A stretch of DNA of 64,000 nucleotides from G963665925 sp963665925 (lineage in GTDB: Bacteria; Bacillota; Clostridia; Peptostreptococcales; Acidaminobacteraceae), in contig OY762511.1 of NCBI GenBank assembly GCA_963665925.1, positions 124,001 to 188,000 of the forward strand. The letters are read 5' to 3'. Every line of letters begins with the position of its first letter. Position 1 is the stretch's first letter. The notes under the pieces were generated by a model that made no database searches, was not told the DNA's origin, and saw nothing but the letters and a program-made list of their open reading frames with translations. Below, one piece after another: positions 16,067 to 23,076 of this stretch. Made by a program: the position numbers and the translations under genes.

Positions 16067-16309
16067 TTAGCATTTACACGACTCACTTCCAGTGAGTTTT
16101 CCATTAATAATGGCAATCGCTCAGCCAACGCCAGTATTGATTCGTATGGCCCCTGTAACACAATTTCTTTGGCAGGCGCCACATTCTATGCAAGCCGGTT
16201 CGTTGACGATTTGGAGCTTGCCCGCCTGACTGTCAAATACCCCATGCGGACAGACATTCTCACACATGCCGCACATAATGCATTTTTCTTCTGTGAAGTT
16301 TATCTTCAT
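16067..16309 (-). CDS. hgcB: HgcB ferredoxin of mercury methylation, predicted selenoprotein (TGA at 16123-16121 = Sec63)
   Basis: HgcB reduces the corrinoid cofactor of HgcA in Hg(II) methylation. The first 62 residues hold two [4Fe-4S] motifs, CIMCGMCENVCPHGVF and CIECGACQRNC. The frame then meets TGA after GVG. In characterised HgcB this spot is GVG-C-A, with the conserved functional cysteine (Cys73 in ND132). Reading the TGA as Sec gives A-I-A-I-I-N-G-K-L-T-G-S-E-S-C-K-C and a TAA at 16069-16067. The terminal Cys-x-Cys stands where HgcB has its C-terminal cysteine pair. A hairpin (ACTCACT-GGA-AGTGAGT, 16097-16081) puts a G-starting apical loop 30 nt after the TGA, within bacterial SECIS rules as I know them. 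The start overlaps the hgcA stop (ATGA). Total 80 residues. Confidence 0.85.
16081..16123 (-). promoter_or_regulatory. Predicted bacterial SECIS element of hgcB
   Basis: UGA at 16123-16121; perfect 7-bp stem ACUCACU/AGUGAGU with loop GGA (16090-16088). The loop starts 31 nt downstream of the UGA. It lacks the longer stem seen in hgcA, so confidence is lower than for hgcA. Confidence 0.6.
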
Positions 16310-17439
16310 ATGCCCACCTGCAACATTGCGAGCCCATAGACGAGCCCCCCTACAACTGCTACGCCAATTAGAATCGGCAATACTTTCAATGTTTCATTTG
16401 TCGTTTCCGTATAGGATGTAATCGGTGTTGCTCCAGTGAAATTAAGGGCATAGTATTCAATCAGTGCTGCACCAATCAAACACATTCCCGCTGCCTCAAA
16501 ATAGGAACTCCCGCTTCGCGTCACCCACGCGAAGGTTCCCACGGCCCAAACTGCAGAAATGGGTATGGCGCGCACCGTAAACCAGTTTCCTTTTAATGCC
16601 GGCAAAGCTGCTGGAAAAAGTACCGATCCGAAAAAGCTGATGCTGACGCCCCAAACCAAAAGCTGAGAAATCCAGCTTGTATCTGTGAAATCATACTTGC
16701 CCGCTATGGCTAAGCACACGAACAGGACCACCGCAACAGCTGTGAATTTCAAAGACTGAATAAACTCAAGCGGTGTTAGAATCATGCGTTCACCCAACTC
16801 AAAACGCACCCGCCTCATATCCTTTGAAGCCTTATAACCCGCAGTAACAAATGTGTTGATGTCTTCTGCACGCACAGGTCCATAAACAACTGTAAAACCT
16901 GTTTTCTGTTTTACTTCAAATGCACTTACACCCGGTGCTCCCAACTGCGGAAGTATGATCCGTCTATGGCTTACCAGTTCCTTCAAACTGCATTTTTCAA
17001 TGAGTCTTACGACTTCCTGCGTTCCAAAAGTACCTTTGCCAGCGGCACACCAGACATTGATGCCATGCGTGTCCAGAACAATAATCCATGAATTTCCCGG
17101 CACAGACCCGCGCAAAAAGTCGACACTGGTCTTATAGTTTCCAGTGACAAAAACATCCGACATATCATTTGGATTGCCAACGGCATATACACCCGGTGTA
17201 ACTTTCCAGTTATTCCTGAGCGGACTCTGACGGATTAGTGCATTCATTCTTTTATCTGATTGAGTCACAAGAGAAGACAATCTTTTAACTGGACCGAGCG
17301 CTGTCACGATTTCGCCCTCAATCGCAGACAGTATTCTGTCCTTCTCATTCAGTTCATCATACAGCCCTTTCTGCTGACCAGCAGATATCGTTGCAGGGCC
17401 TCAACAAGGCATTGCTTGTTGTGTTTCAAAACCATTCAT
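16306..17439 (-). CDS. hgcA: HgcA corrinoid protein of mercury methylation, predicted selenoprotein (TGA at 17403-17401 = Sec13)
   Basis: HgcA transfers a methyl group from a membrane-tethered corrinoid protein to Hg(II). The diagnostic cap-helix motif NVWCAAGKGTFG is present (Cys131), with HRRIILPQLGAPG and GFTVVYGPVRAED. About five membrane helices follow from residue ~225. The open frame without readthrough begins only at a GTG (17307) lacking a ribosome-binding site. An ATG at 17439, preceded by TTTTGGAGG, opens the same frame and runs M-N-G-F-E-T-Q-Q-A-M-P-C before TGA at codon 13, then G-P-A-T-I-S and onward with no further stop. Directly after the TGA an RNA stem forms: GCCCU (17399-17395) pairs with AGGGC (17368-17364), enclosing UCUGCU-GGUC-AGCAGA. 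GGUC is the apical loop of the E. coli fdhF SECIS. Length 377 residues. Confidence 0.88.
17364..17403 (-). promoter_or_regulatory. Predicted bacterial SECIS element of hgcA
   Basis: UGA at 17403-17401 followed by a 36-nt stem-loop: outer 5-bp stem (GCCCU/AGGGC), an internal loop on the 5' side, inner 6-bp stem UCUGCU/AGCAGA and apical GGUC. The apical loop begins 22 nt after the UGA. The size and the G-rich loop fit SelB-binding SECIS elements. Confidence 0.75.
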
Positions 17440-17481
17440 ACGACCTCCAAAAATTCGATTTAATTCCGACTGTTTCACTCA

Positions 17482-17490
17482 ATTATAACA
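17482..17490 (-). promoter_or_regulatory. Extended -10 promoter of hgcAB
   Basis: Minus strand TGTTATAAT (TATAAT at 17487-17482) with no convincing -35. The leader to the hgcA ATG is about 37 nt. Confidence 0.5.
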
Positions 17491-17558
17491 CGGCAAAAAT
17501 CATTTTAATACTGTATGAATATTTTGTTTTAACAATTGATATTTTGCCAACATTTTTG

Positions 17559-17594
17559 TGAAAACGTTTCTTTGTTTTATGAAAACGTTTCTTA
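17559..17594. promoter_or_regulatory. Two cre/LacI-like operator sites 21 bp apart
   Basis: TGAAAACGTTTCTT occurs at 17559-17572 and again at 17580-17593. The core GAAAACGTTTC is palindromic, and each copy matches the CcpA cre pattern TGWAARCGYTWNCW except one position. The 21-bp spacing is two helical turns. They lie between the divergent hgcA and small-RNA promoters. Confidence 0.55.
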
Positions 17595-17608
17595 GTTTTT
17601 TCAGTGCA

Positions 17609-17637
17609 TTGACGTTATTTTTCATAGCTCGTATAAT
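17609..17637 (+). promoter_or_regulatory. Strong sigma-A promoter of a small transcript
   Basis: TTGACG (17609-17614), 17-bp spacer, TATAAT (17632-17637); predicted start near 17644. No open frame follows. Confidence 0.75.
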
Positions 17638-17643
17638 TTAATT

Positions 17644-17804
17644 GGTCACGAAATAAATTTTCCACTATGCTCTCAATGAATTAAGCTTTTTTATTTTTTA
17701 GCAAGTATATGCTTGCTATCCCCCCACAGCATATTCGGGCGAAAGCCGAACGAATCATGCTTCAAACTCAAAGGATGAATCCCCCCGGTTCATCCTTTTT
17801 TTTT
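17644..17804 (+). ncRNA. Candidate ~160-nt small RNA divergent from hgcA
   Basis: Bounded by a near-consensus promoter and a strong terminator, with no coding frame. Visible structure: hairpin AGCAAG-TATATG-CTTGCT (17700-17717); a C-rich single strand TCCCCCCAC; hairpin TTCGG(G)C-GAAA-GCCGAA with a GNRA tetraloop (17734-17750); and a terminator hairpin whose loop is again C-rich (TCCCCCCGG). Paired UCCCC-type loops are typical of Gram-positive sRNAs that target Shine-Dalgarno sequences. I do not recognise the family; it is not 6S, SRP, tmRNA or a tRNA. Confidence 0.55.
17770..17804 (+). terminator. Terminator of the small RNA
   Basis: AAGGATGAA / TTCATCCTT arms with a TCCCCCCGG loop and a run of nine T residues. 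Confidence 0.85.
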
Positions 17805-17814
17805 ACGTGAAAAA

Positions 17815-17944
17815 CAAAGAAATGCACAGATAAGAAAACAAGCTCCAATTTGTGTTTACACACAAATTGGAGCTTGTTTTCTTATCTGTATATGGCGTGT
17901 CAAACGACATGAGCAGCCGATAGGTTGCTCTGGCATTTCTATAT
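17815..17944 (+). repeat. Compound hairpin element, copy B1
   Basis: CAAAGAAATGCA (17815-17826) leads into a perfect 30-bp-arm palindrome (17826-17855 with 17860-17889) and then TATATGGCG (17889-17897). After a short spacer comes CGACATG (17905-17911) and a hairpin GAGCAGCC-GATA-GGTTGCTC (17911-17930), then TGGCATTT. The same order of conserved boundaries is found on the minus strand at 6286-6150, with different but still complementary arm sequences. Confidence 0.85.
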
Positions 17945-18004
17945 AAAACTATTAGTCGCGTCAAGCGCCCCACCAATCTTCGATTGCACAGTGCTGTTCT
18001 CACT

Positions 18005-18077
18005 AAAGCATGCACATCTGTAAATAGCGTACCCAACGACATGAGCAGCCGGTAGGTTGCTCTGGCATTTTATAGGA
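18005..18077 (+). repeat. Compound hairpin element, copy B2 lacking the long palindrome
   Basis: AAAGCATGCACATCTGTAAA keeps the outer boundary sequences of copy B1 but not the 60-bp palindrome between them. It is followed by AGCGTACC, CGACATG (18034-18040) and hairpin GAGCAGCC-GGTA-GGTTGCTC, then TGGCATTT. The GATA to GGTA loop change leaves the stem intact. Between B1 and B2, ACCAATCTTCGATTGCA recalls the hairpin of the 51-bp array. Confidence 0.75.
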
Positions 18078-18693
18078 TCTCAAACCGCAAAACAGTTTTC
18101 AGTTTTTCAGGTGTGACCTTTCTAAAATCATTCAAGTAGATTTCCCGATGCTGCTTCCTTTTTCTAATAATCCCGTTTTCATCGCAGTAGGTCTGCATTT
18201 TGCTGAAGCTTTTGGCCTCATCATCATAGGGTCCAATATGCATCATCTGAAGACATCGCCCCTCCTCTATGCTTTCAAAGCTCACTTGGTCAAGCAATTC
18301 AAGCTTTTTCTTAACCCTAACACTTTCAATTATTTCTTCTCCAAACTCCGCAGTCACAAAATCGGGTTGTCTGATCATCAATGTAAAAATCAGTTCGTCC
18401 TTGTCGATCTCACCTGTATTGCTTTTCCTGCCCTGCTCACTCAAGTCCCAGACACCTTCAAGGGGATAAACCGTATACTCTTGATACCCGACTGGAACCC
18501 TATCCGTTTTGTAAGACATTCTGACTGCATAGGAGAGGGCATATAAGACTTCTATATAGGCACTGAAATGTTCACCGTTCGGATTGCCTTTCCCCTTGAT
18601 TGTAAAAAATTTAAAGTCTGGTATATTGATGATTGCAAGCTCTCTTTTAGGTAAATAGAGCTCTCGCTCATGCTTTCTCCATTCGTGCTTCAT
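18070..18693 (-). CDS. GyrI-like small-molecule-binding domain protein
   Basis: 207 residues, entirely a GyrI-like/SOUL-heme-like barrel of the PF06445 type found as standalone clostridial proteins. Seen: the opening LAIINIPDFKFFTIKGKGNP, the central YEV-like segment GYQEYTVYPLEGVWDL, and CLQMMHIGPYDDE, which is a family signature. No DNA-binding domain is present, so it is probably not itself a transcription factor. Such proteins bind or hydrolyse hydrophobic cations in studied cases. ATG follows GGAGGAGAATC. The 3' end overlaps copy B2 of the hairpin element. Confidence 0.8.
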   Translation of the reverse strand: MKHEWRKHERELYLPKRELAIINIPDFKFFTIKGKGNPNGEHFSAYIEVLYALSYAVRMSYKTDRVPVGYQEYTVYPLEGVWDLSEQGRKSNTGEIDKDELIFTLMIRQPDFVTAEFGEEIIESVRVKKKLELLDQVSFESIEEGRCLQMMHIGPYDDEAKSFSKMQTYCDENGIIRKRKQHREIYLNDFRKVTPEKLKTVLRFEIL

Positions 18694-18903
18694 GATTCTC
18701 CTCCATTCTCATTTCAATATGTTGAAGTCTTAAAAACTCAACGATATCTATTTACCCCAAAATCATGGCGCTAACGAACAATAACACCTTCCGTTGACCT
18801 CTATTATACCTGGCATTCAGCAAGAGAATCAGGTCTTCCCTCCGCTCTGAATCTTCACACAATTCTGCCTCTTGTCCTAGCTCTGTTCCTTGGAAATGCT
18901 GCA

Positions 18904-18912
18904 TGTTATAAT
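18904..18912 (+). promoter_or_regulatory. Extended -10 promoter of the DUF1097 gene
   Basis: TGTTATAAT (TATAAT at 18907-18912), same extended form as at hgcA; no clear -35. Confidence 0.4.
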
Positions 18913-18974
18913 GTTGTATCTCCCCCGATAACGGTGTATTGAATTACCCGTATATCACTTTATGAACAGGGAGG

Positions 18975-19454
18975 ATGATCACCATCAGCTATGTCATGTC
19001 AATGTCCATTGCCGCAAGCGTTCTCGCTGCAGCTTGGATCGAAATCAGCACACTTCTGGGCATACCTGCCTGGATCGGTTTTGCCGGATGCACGAGCTTC
19101 TTCGTCGGCGGCGGCAAACTTGAAGGTGCTATCAAATCAGTCTTTGGTAATCTATCCGGAGTCTTGTGGGCCACTGTCGCAATCGCACTATGTACTGCAT
19201 TTCCAGTAGCAGGCATCGGCGCTTTGACAGCAGGTGCAATCTCGTTCATGATGTGCTGGCAATCACAAATCGGCGTATTGAGTGTCATACCAACGGCATT
19301 TATAGGCTGTTTTGTAACTTATGGTATTGCCGGCGACTATATAACAGCAATTGCAGGTTTGCTGTGTGGGGCAATTTACGGCGTATCGCTGGAGTCTTTG
19401 ACCGATTTGATTTACAAATCATCAAAGCGATTTAAAACGATTAAACAGCAATAA
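18975..19454 (+). CDS. DUF1097 family membrane protein
   Basis: 159 residues, with about five hydrophobic helices and many small residues: Gly/Ala-rich segments, PAWIGFAGCTSFFVGGG, and a central ATVAIALCTAFPVAGIGALTAG. Matches the DUF1097 family (YcdZ-like inner-membrane proteins), with no known function. The start is uncertain: ATG 18975 abuts AGGGAGG with no spacing, the next in-frame ATG (18996) is 21 nt away, and an ATC at 18984 would have ideal spacing. It is monocistronic with a strong terminator. Confidence 0.75.
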   Translation: MITISYVMSMSIAASVLAAAWIEISTLLGIPAWIGFAGCTSFFVGGGKLEGAIKSVFGNLSGVLWATVAIALCTAFPVAGIGALTAGAISFMMCWQSQIGVLSVIPTAFIGCFVTYGIAGDYITAIAGLLCGAIYGVSLESLTDLIYKSSKRFKTIKQQ

Positions 19455-19459
19455 GCATA

Positions 19460-19489
19460 AAAAAGAGTGTCGGTCGACACTCTTTTTTA
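19460..19489 (+). terminator. Terminator of the DUF1097 gene
   Basis: AAAAGAGTGTCG / CGACACTCTTTT hairpin followed by T residues. Confidence 0.88.
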
Positions 19490-19550
19490 TTTGCGGTAAA
19501 GGGCTACCGCGACGTGGCCTTGCACACTCTATGTTTTCTTTCTTCACACA

Positions 19551-21299
19551 TTATTTAACGCGTGTCATAGACTTTGCCCTATACTGGGTATGAAGAAGCG
19601 CATGGGCTTTATGGCTGTTTGGACTTCCCAAGAACTCGCTGTATAGCTTCTCTACCGCAGGGTTCTCGTGTGACTTTCTGAGTACCTTATGCCTGTCAAT
19701 GCCGTAAATGCCACGCATTCTCTTTTCCTTCACCTCCGGGTCGGAGGAGATGGGTTGACCGCCACCAGCCAGACAACCACCAGGACAGGCCATTATTTCA
19801 ATAAAGGCATAGTCTGAGCGTCCCTCCCGAACTGCCTTCATAAGTTTCTTGGCATTGGAAAGTCCACTCGCCACTGCGACCTTCACAGATGAGCCATTCA
19901 TTATGATTTCAGTCTCCTTGATTCCATCGAGACCTCTCACTTCATAAAAATCAAGCGCTTCAAGTTCTTCACCTGTGACGACCTCATATACCGTACGGAG
20001 TGCAGCCTCCATAACACCACCCGTTGCCCCGAAAATCACTGCAGCACCTGTTGCGATTCCAAATGGGTCATCAAACTGTTCCTCCATAATTGTATTGAAA
20101 TCAACACCAGACATCTTAATCATCCGTGCGAGCTCCCGCGTTGTCAGGACCGCATCCACATCAACCGCTCCGTAAGTGTTCATTTCAGACCGCTGTGCCT
20201 CATATTTCTTTGCGGTGCATGGCATGACTGAGACTGTGAATATCTTTGAAGGATGTATGCCTGACTTTTCTGAATAATAGGTTTTAGAAAGGGTTCCAAA
20301 CATCTGCTGGGGCGACTTGCAGGTCGAAATATTGTCGATCAGATCCGGGAAAAACCCTTCCATATAATTGATCCATCCCGGAGAACAAGATGTAATCATT
20401 GGCAGTTTTCCACCATTCTGCATTCGATTTAAGAGCTCATGACCCTCCTCAATAATGGTGAGATCCGCTGTGAAGTTGGTGTCAAATACTCTGTCAAATC
20501 CCATGCGCCTCAAGGAAGCCGCAATTTTTCCCGCGCCATTGTATCCCGGTTCAAATCCGAAGGCTTCGCCAATTGCGACGCGAACAGCAGGTGCTATCTG
20601 AACGAGGACATGTGTATTCTCATCGTCAATCGCATCCCAAACCTGGTCGATATAATCCCGTTCATAAATTGCCCCAACCGGGCATACGGTAATGCACTGC
20701 CCACAGTATGTGCAAAGCGTCTGGTCAAGTGTCTTGCCAAAGGCAGGCTGAATCACATAGTCTATGGACCGATTCGTAGGCGCCAGTATGGCTGCATCCT
20801 GAACAGACTGGCAGGTTTCAACACACCTATTGCACTTGATGCATTTGGAATAATCCCGAACGATACTCGGGTTTAAGCAATCCATAGGCTTTGAATCCAC
20901 AGCCACATCACCTAGTGTCACATCCTCAATACTGGTCCGCGATATATTGAACATTTCGCACAAACTCTGAAGCTCGCAGTTTCCATTTCTGACGCATCGC
21001 AGGCAATCCTGATCATGATTGGCCAATATGAGCTCCAGGACACCCTTCTGTGTTTCCCTGACGAGTTTGGAATTTGTCTTAACCTTCATTTCATCCCACA
21101 CAGGCGTTGAGCAGGCTGTAACAAGCTTATCTCTGCCGGTCTCAACCAGGCATATTCTGCAATTCGCCTTAATGGACTGGGCTGGATGATGGCAAAGCGT
21201 CGGAATCTTTATGTTGGCAAGCTTTGCCGCTTCAAGGATTGTCGTTCCTTCATCGACAAGAACCTCTTTATTATCTATGACCACCCTACATTTCTTCAT
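19551..21299 (-). CDS. hydA: [FeFe]-hydrogenase catalytic subunit
   Basis: 582-residue catalytic subunit of a multimeric NAD(P)-linked hydrogenase. N-terminal [2Fe-2S] domain (PTLCHHP, NCRICLVE), a His-ligated [4Fe-4S] site (HDQDCLRC), then two [4Fe-4S] motifs (CIKCNRCVETC and CTYCGQCITVCP). The H-cluster motifs are TSCSPGW (L1), MPCTAKKYE (L2) and EIMACPGGCLAGGGQP (L3), followed by the small-subunit-like tail. The start at 21299 is chosen because AAGGGGG lies 6 nt upstream; it overlaps the end of hydB by 14 nt. It is the third gene of hydCBA; electrons would come from NADH through HydB and HydC. Confidence 0.95.
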   Translation of the reverse strand: MKKCRVVIDNKEVLVDEGTTILEAAKLANIKIPTLCHHPAQSIKANCRICLVETGRDKLVTACSTPVWDEMKVKTNSKLVRETQKGVLELILANHDQDCLRCVRNGNCELQSLCEMFNISRTSIEDVTLGDVAVDSKPMDCLNPSIVRDYSKCIKCNRCVETCQSVQDAAILAPTNRSIDYVIQPAFGKTLDQTLCTYCGQCITVCPVGAIYERDYIDQVWDAIDDENTHVLVQIAPAVRVAIGEAFGFEPGYNGAGKIAASLRRMGFDRVFDTNFTADLTIIEEGHELLNRMQNGGKLPMITSCSPGWINYMEGFFPDLIDNISTCKSPQQMFGTLSKTYYSEKSGIHPSKIFTVSVMPCTAKKYEAQRSEMNTYGAVDVDAVLTTRELARMIKMSGVDFNTIMEEQFDDPFGIATGAAVIFGATGGVMEAALRTVYEVVTGEELEALDFYEVRGLDGIKETEIIMNGSSVKVAVASGLSNAKKLMKAVREGRSDYAFIEIMACPGGCLAGGGQPISSDPEVKEKRMRGIYGIDRHKVLRKSHENPAVEKLYSEFLGSPNSHKAHALLHTQYRAKSMTRVK

Positions 21300-22548
21300 A
21301 TGCATCCCCCTTGCTGAACAGCTCATCCGAGAAGTATCTGATCGCCGACAGCACTGCCGTAGGCGCAGTTTTCCCAAGACCACAGAAAGAAGCATGTCGC
21401 ATCACATTTGCAATATGCTCAACGCTTGAAACATCCTTGGCGGTTGCCTCCCCAGATTTCATCCGGGTCAGAATATTGCTCAGCTGCCGGTTTCCTTCCC
21501 TGCACGGCGTGCATTTGCCACAGCTTTCATGAAGAAAGAAGGCTTGAACCGAGTCCAAGAAATCAATGATTCTATTGGTATCATCTGCTACAAGGACAGC
21601 GCCTGAACCTATTTCCAGGCCATGGTCCTTCAAGGTCTCATAGGCATAGGGTGTGTCGAGAAGTGATTTTGGCATGAGAGCACCTGAAGCACCCCCTAGC
21701 TGAATAAACTTCACGTCGTGCCCCGCCTTCGTCCCGCCCCCGATATCCTCGACAATTTCACGCAGTGTAATGCCAAAAGGCACTTCGTAAACACCAGGTG
21801 CCTTCACATTGCCGCAGAGGCTGATCACCTTGGTCCCCCTGCTCTTTTCCGTGCCATACCGCGTGAACATATCCGTTCCGTGAAACAATATACTCTTTAT
21901 GGCTGCAAATGTCTCAACGTTATGAACTAGCGTTGGCTGCTGATTGAAGCCACATACTTTGGTATAAGGCGGTTTTATTCTTGGCCTTCCCGCTTTTCCT
22001 TCCATGGACTCGATCAGCGAGCTGCCTTCGCCGCATATGTAGGCACCTGCACCTGAAAAAATTTCAATATCGAAACTAAAGCCTGTGTTCAATATGTTTC
22101 TTCCTAAAATGCCCTTGCTTCTCAAAACATCGAGAACCGTTTCGAGCATGGGCTTCAGATAGCCGTATTCTTCTCTTATGTAGAGATATCCATTTGTCGC
22201 ATTGGTTGCATAGGCAGCTATAATCATGCCCTCTATGACGCCGTAAGGATCGTATTCGATCAGATACCGGTCCTTAAAGGTTGCCGGCTCCCCTTCATCA
22301 GCATTGCAAATGAGATGCTTTATCTCTGATTCTATTGCCCTGGACTGTCTGAACTTAAGGCCGGTCGGATAGGCAGCGCCACCACGCCCCTTGAGTCCAG
22401 AGGCCTCTATTTCATCAATGATCTCGGCAGCACCCATAGCCAGTGCCAGATGGAGCGCCTTAAAGCCGTCAGCTTGCATGTAGGATTCCACATCATAGGG
22501 ATCGTACTTTTTAAAATTGCCCGTAATCAGACTCGCAGTCCTTTTCAT
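21286..22548 (-). CDS. hydB: Hydrogenase flavoprotein subunit (NuoF-like)
   Basis: 420 residues. Contains the NAD/FMN-binding NuoF fold (GLKGRGGAAYPTGLK, CNADEGEPATFKDR, GAGAYICGEGSSLIESMEG) and the [4Fe-4S] site ESCGKCTPCREG...CGLG. It lacks the N-terminal [2Fe-2S] thioredoxin-like extension and the C-terminal two-[4Fe-4S] ferredoxin extension of the Thermotoga-type bifurcating HydB. It therefore resembles the trimmed subunits of hydrogenases reported to be NADH-dependent. Overlaps hydC by 4 nt and hydA by 14 nt, implying translational coupling. Confidence 0.93.
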   Translation of the reverse strand: MKRTASLITGNFKKYDPYDVESYMQADGFKALHLALAMGAAEIIDEIEASGLKGRGGAAYPTGLKFRQSRAIESEIKHLICNADEGEPATFKDRYLIEYDPYGVIEGMIIAAYATNATNGYLYIREEYGYLKPMLETVLDVLRSKGILGRNILNTGFSFDIEIFSGAGAYICGEGSSLIESMEGKAGRPRIKPPYTKVCGFNQQPTLVHNVETFAAIKSILFHGTDMFTRYGTEKSRGTKVISLCGNVKAPGVYEVPFGITLREIVEDIGGGTKAGHDVKFIQLGGASGALMPKSLLDTPYAYETLKDHGLEIGSGAVLVADDTNRIIDFLDSVQAFFLHESCGKCTPCREGNRQLSNILTRMKSGEATAKDVSSVEHIANVMRHASFCGLGKTAPTAVLSAIRYFSDELFSKGDAYEEM

Positions 22549-23033
22549 AACCGGTCGCCTCCTATATGCTTGTCAAGCAGTGCCATCAGCCTTTCTTCCG
22601 TCAGGTTTCCGTAAACCTTCTTGTCTATCCTTATCGCTGGTGAAATATCACATGCGCCAAAGCAAGGGGTGTATTCAAGCGTAACCTCGCCATCTGCTCT
22701 GGTGTTGCCAACTTCCACTCTTAAGACACGCTCCAGGATGGCTATCAGATCCGTATTTTTGTTGACCCTGCACACTGTGCTGTCACATACCTGTACGATA
22801 TGCCTGCCCCGCGGCCGGTCACTCAGCGCCGCATAAAAAGTAAGCACCTCATATACCCTGCTGGTTGGAAGACAAAGTCCGCAGGCAACGTACTCCACAA
22901 CTTCTTCAGGAACATAGTTTCTTTCGACTCGGCTCTGCACATCTGTCAAAATGGGCAGTAGATTCGAAGCCTTTCGCCCATACGTATCCATAATCTCGTC
23001 CACTTCACTAAACAGCATCTCCATCTGCATCAT
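22545..23033 (-). CDS. hydC: Hydrogenase [2Fe-2S] subunit (NuoE-like)
   Basis: 162 residues with a thioredoxin-like [2Fe-2S] domain. Ligands are CDSTVC (C-x4-C, near residue 87) and CFGAC (C-x3-C, near 128). The helical N terminus and VYEVLTFYAALS segment are typical NuoE. Start 23033 is chosen because AAAGGAG is 9 nt upstream; an ATG at 23042 touches the ribosome-binding site. First gene of hydCBA, read from a promoter at 23077-23106. Confidence 0.92.
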   Translation of the reverse strand: MMQMEMLFSEVDEIMDTYGRKASNLLPILTDVQSRVERNYVPEEVVEYVACGLCLPTSRVYEVLTFYAALSDRPRGRHIVQVCDSTVCRVNKNTDLIAILERVLRVEVGNTRADGEVTLEYTPCFGACDISPAIRIDKKVYGNLTEERLMALLDKHIGGDRL

Positions 23034-23076
23034 ATTAGACATCTCCTTTATCTGAAATTTCAGACTTTTCGAGTTA

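Noticed and set aside
16121..17307. Treating hgcA (GTG 17307) and hgcB (TGA 16121) as short complete genes or as pseudogenes
   Set aside because: Both continue in frame across a single TGA with ribosome-binding site, SECIS-like hairpin and functionally placed cysteines; two independent identical-type defects in adjacent genes is less likely than Sec recoding.
17644..17804. tRNA-Sec, 6S, SRP or tmRNA in the hgcA divergent region
   Set aside because: No cloverleaf, 6S open bubble, Alu-type or tRNA-like ends; only hairpins with C-rich loops.
17803..18042. 79-codon minus-strand frame through the palindrome
   Set aside because: No ribosome-binding site or domain; runs through inverted repeats of the hairpin element.
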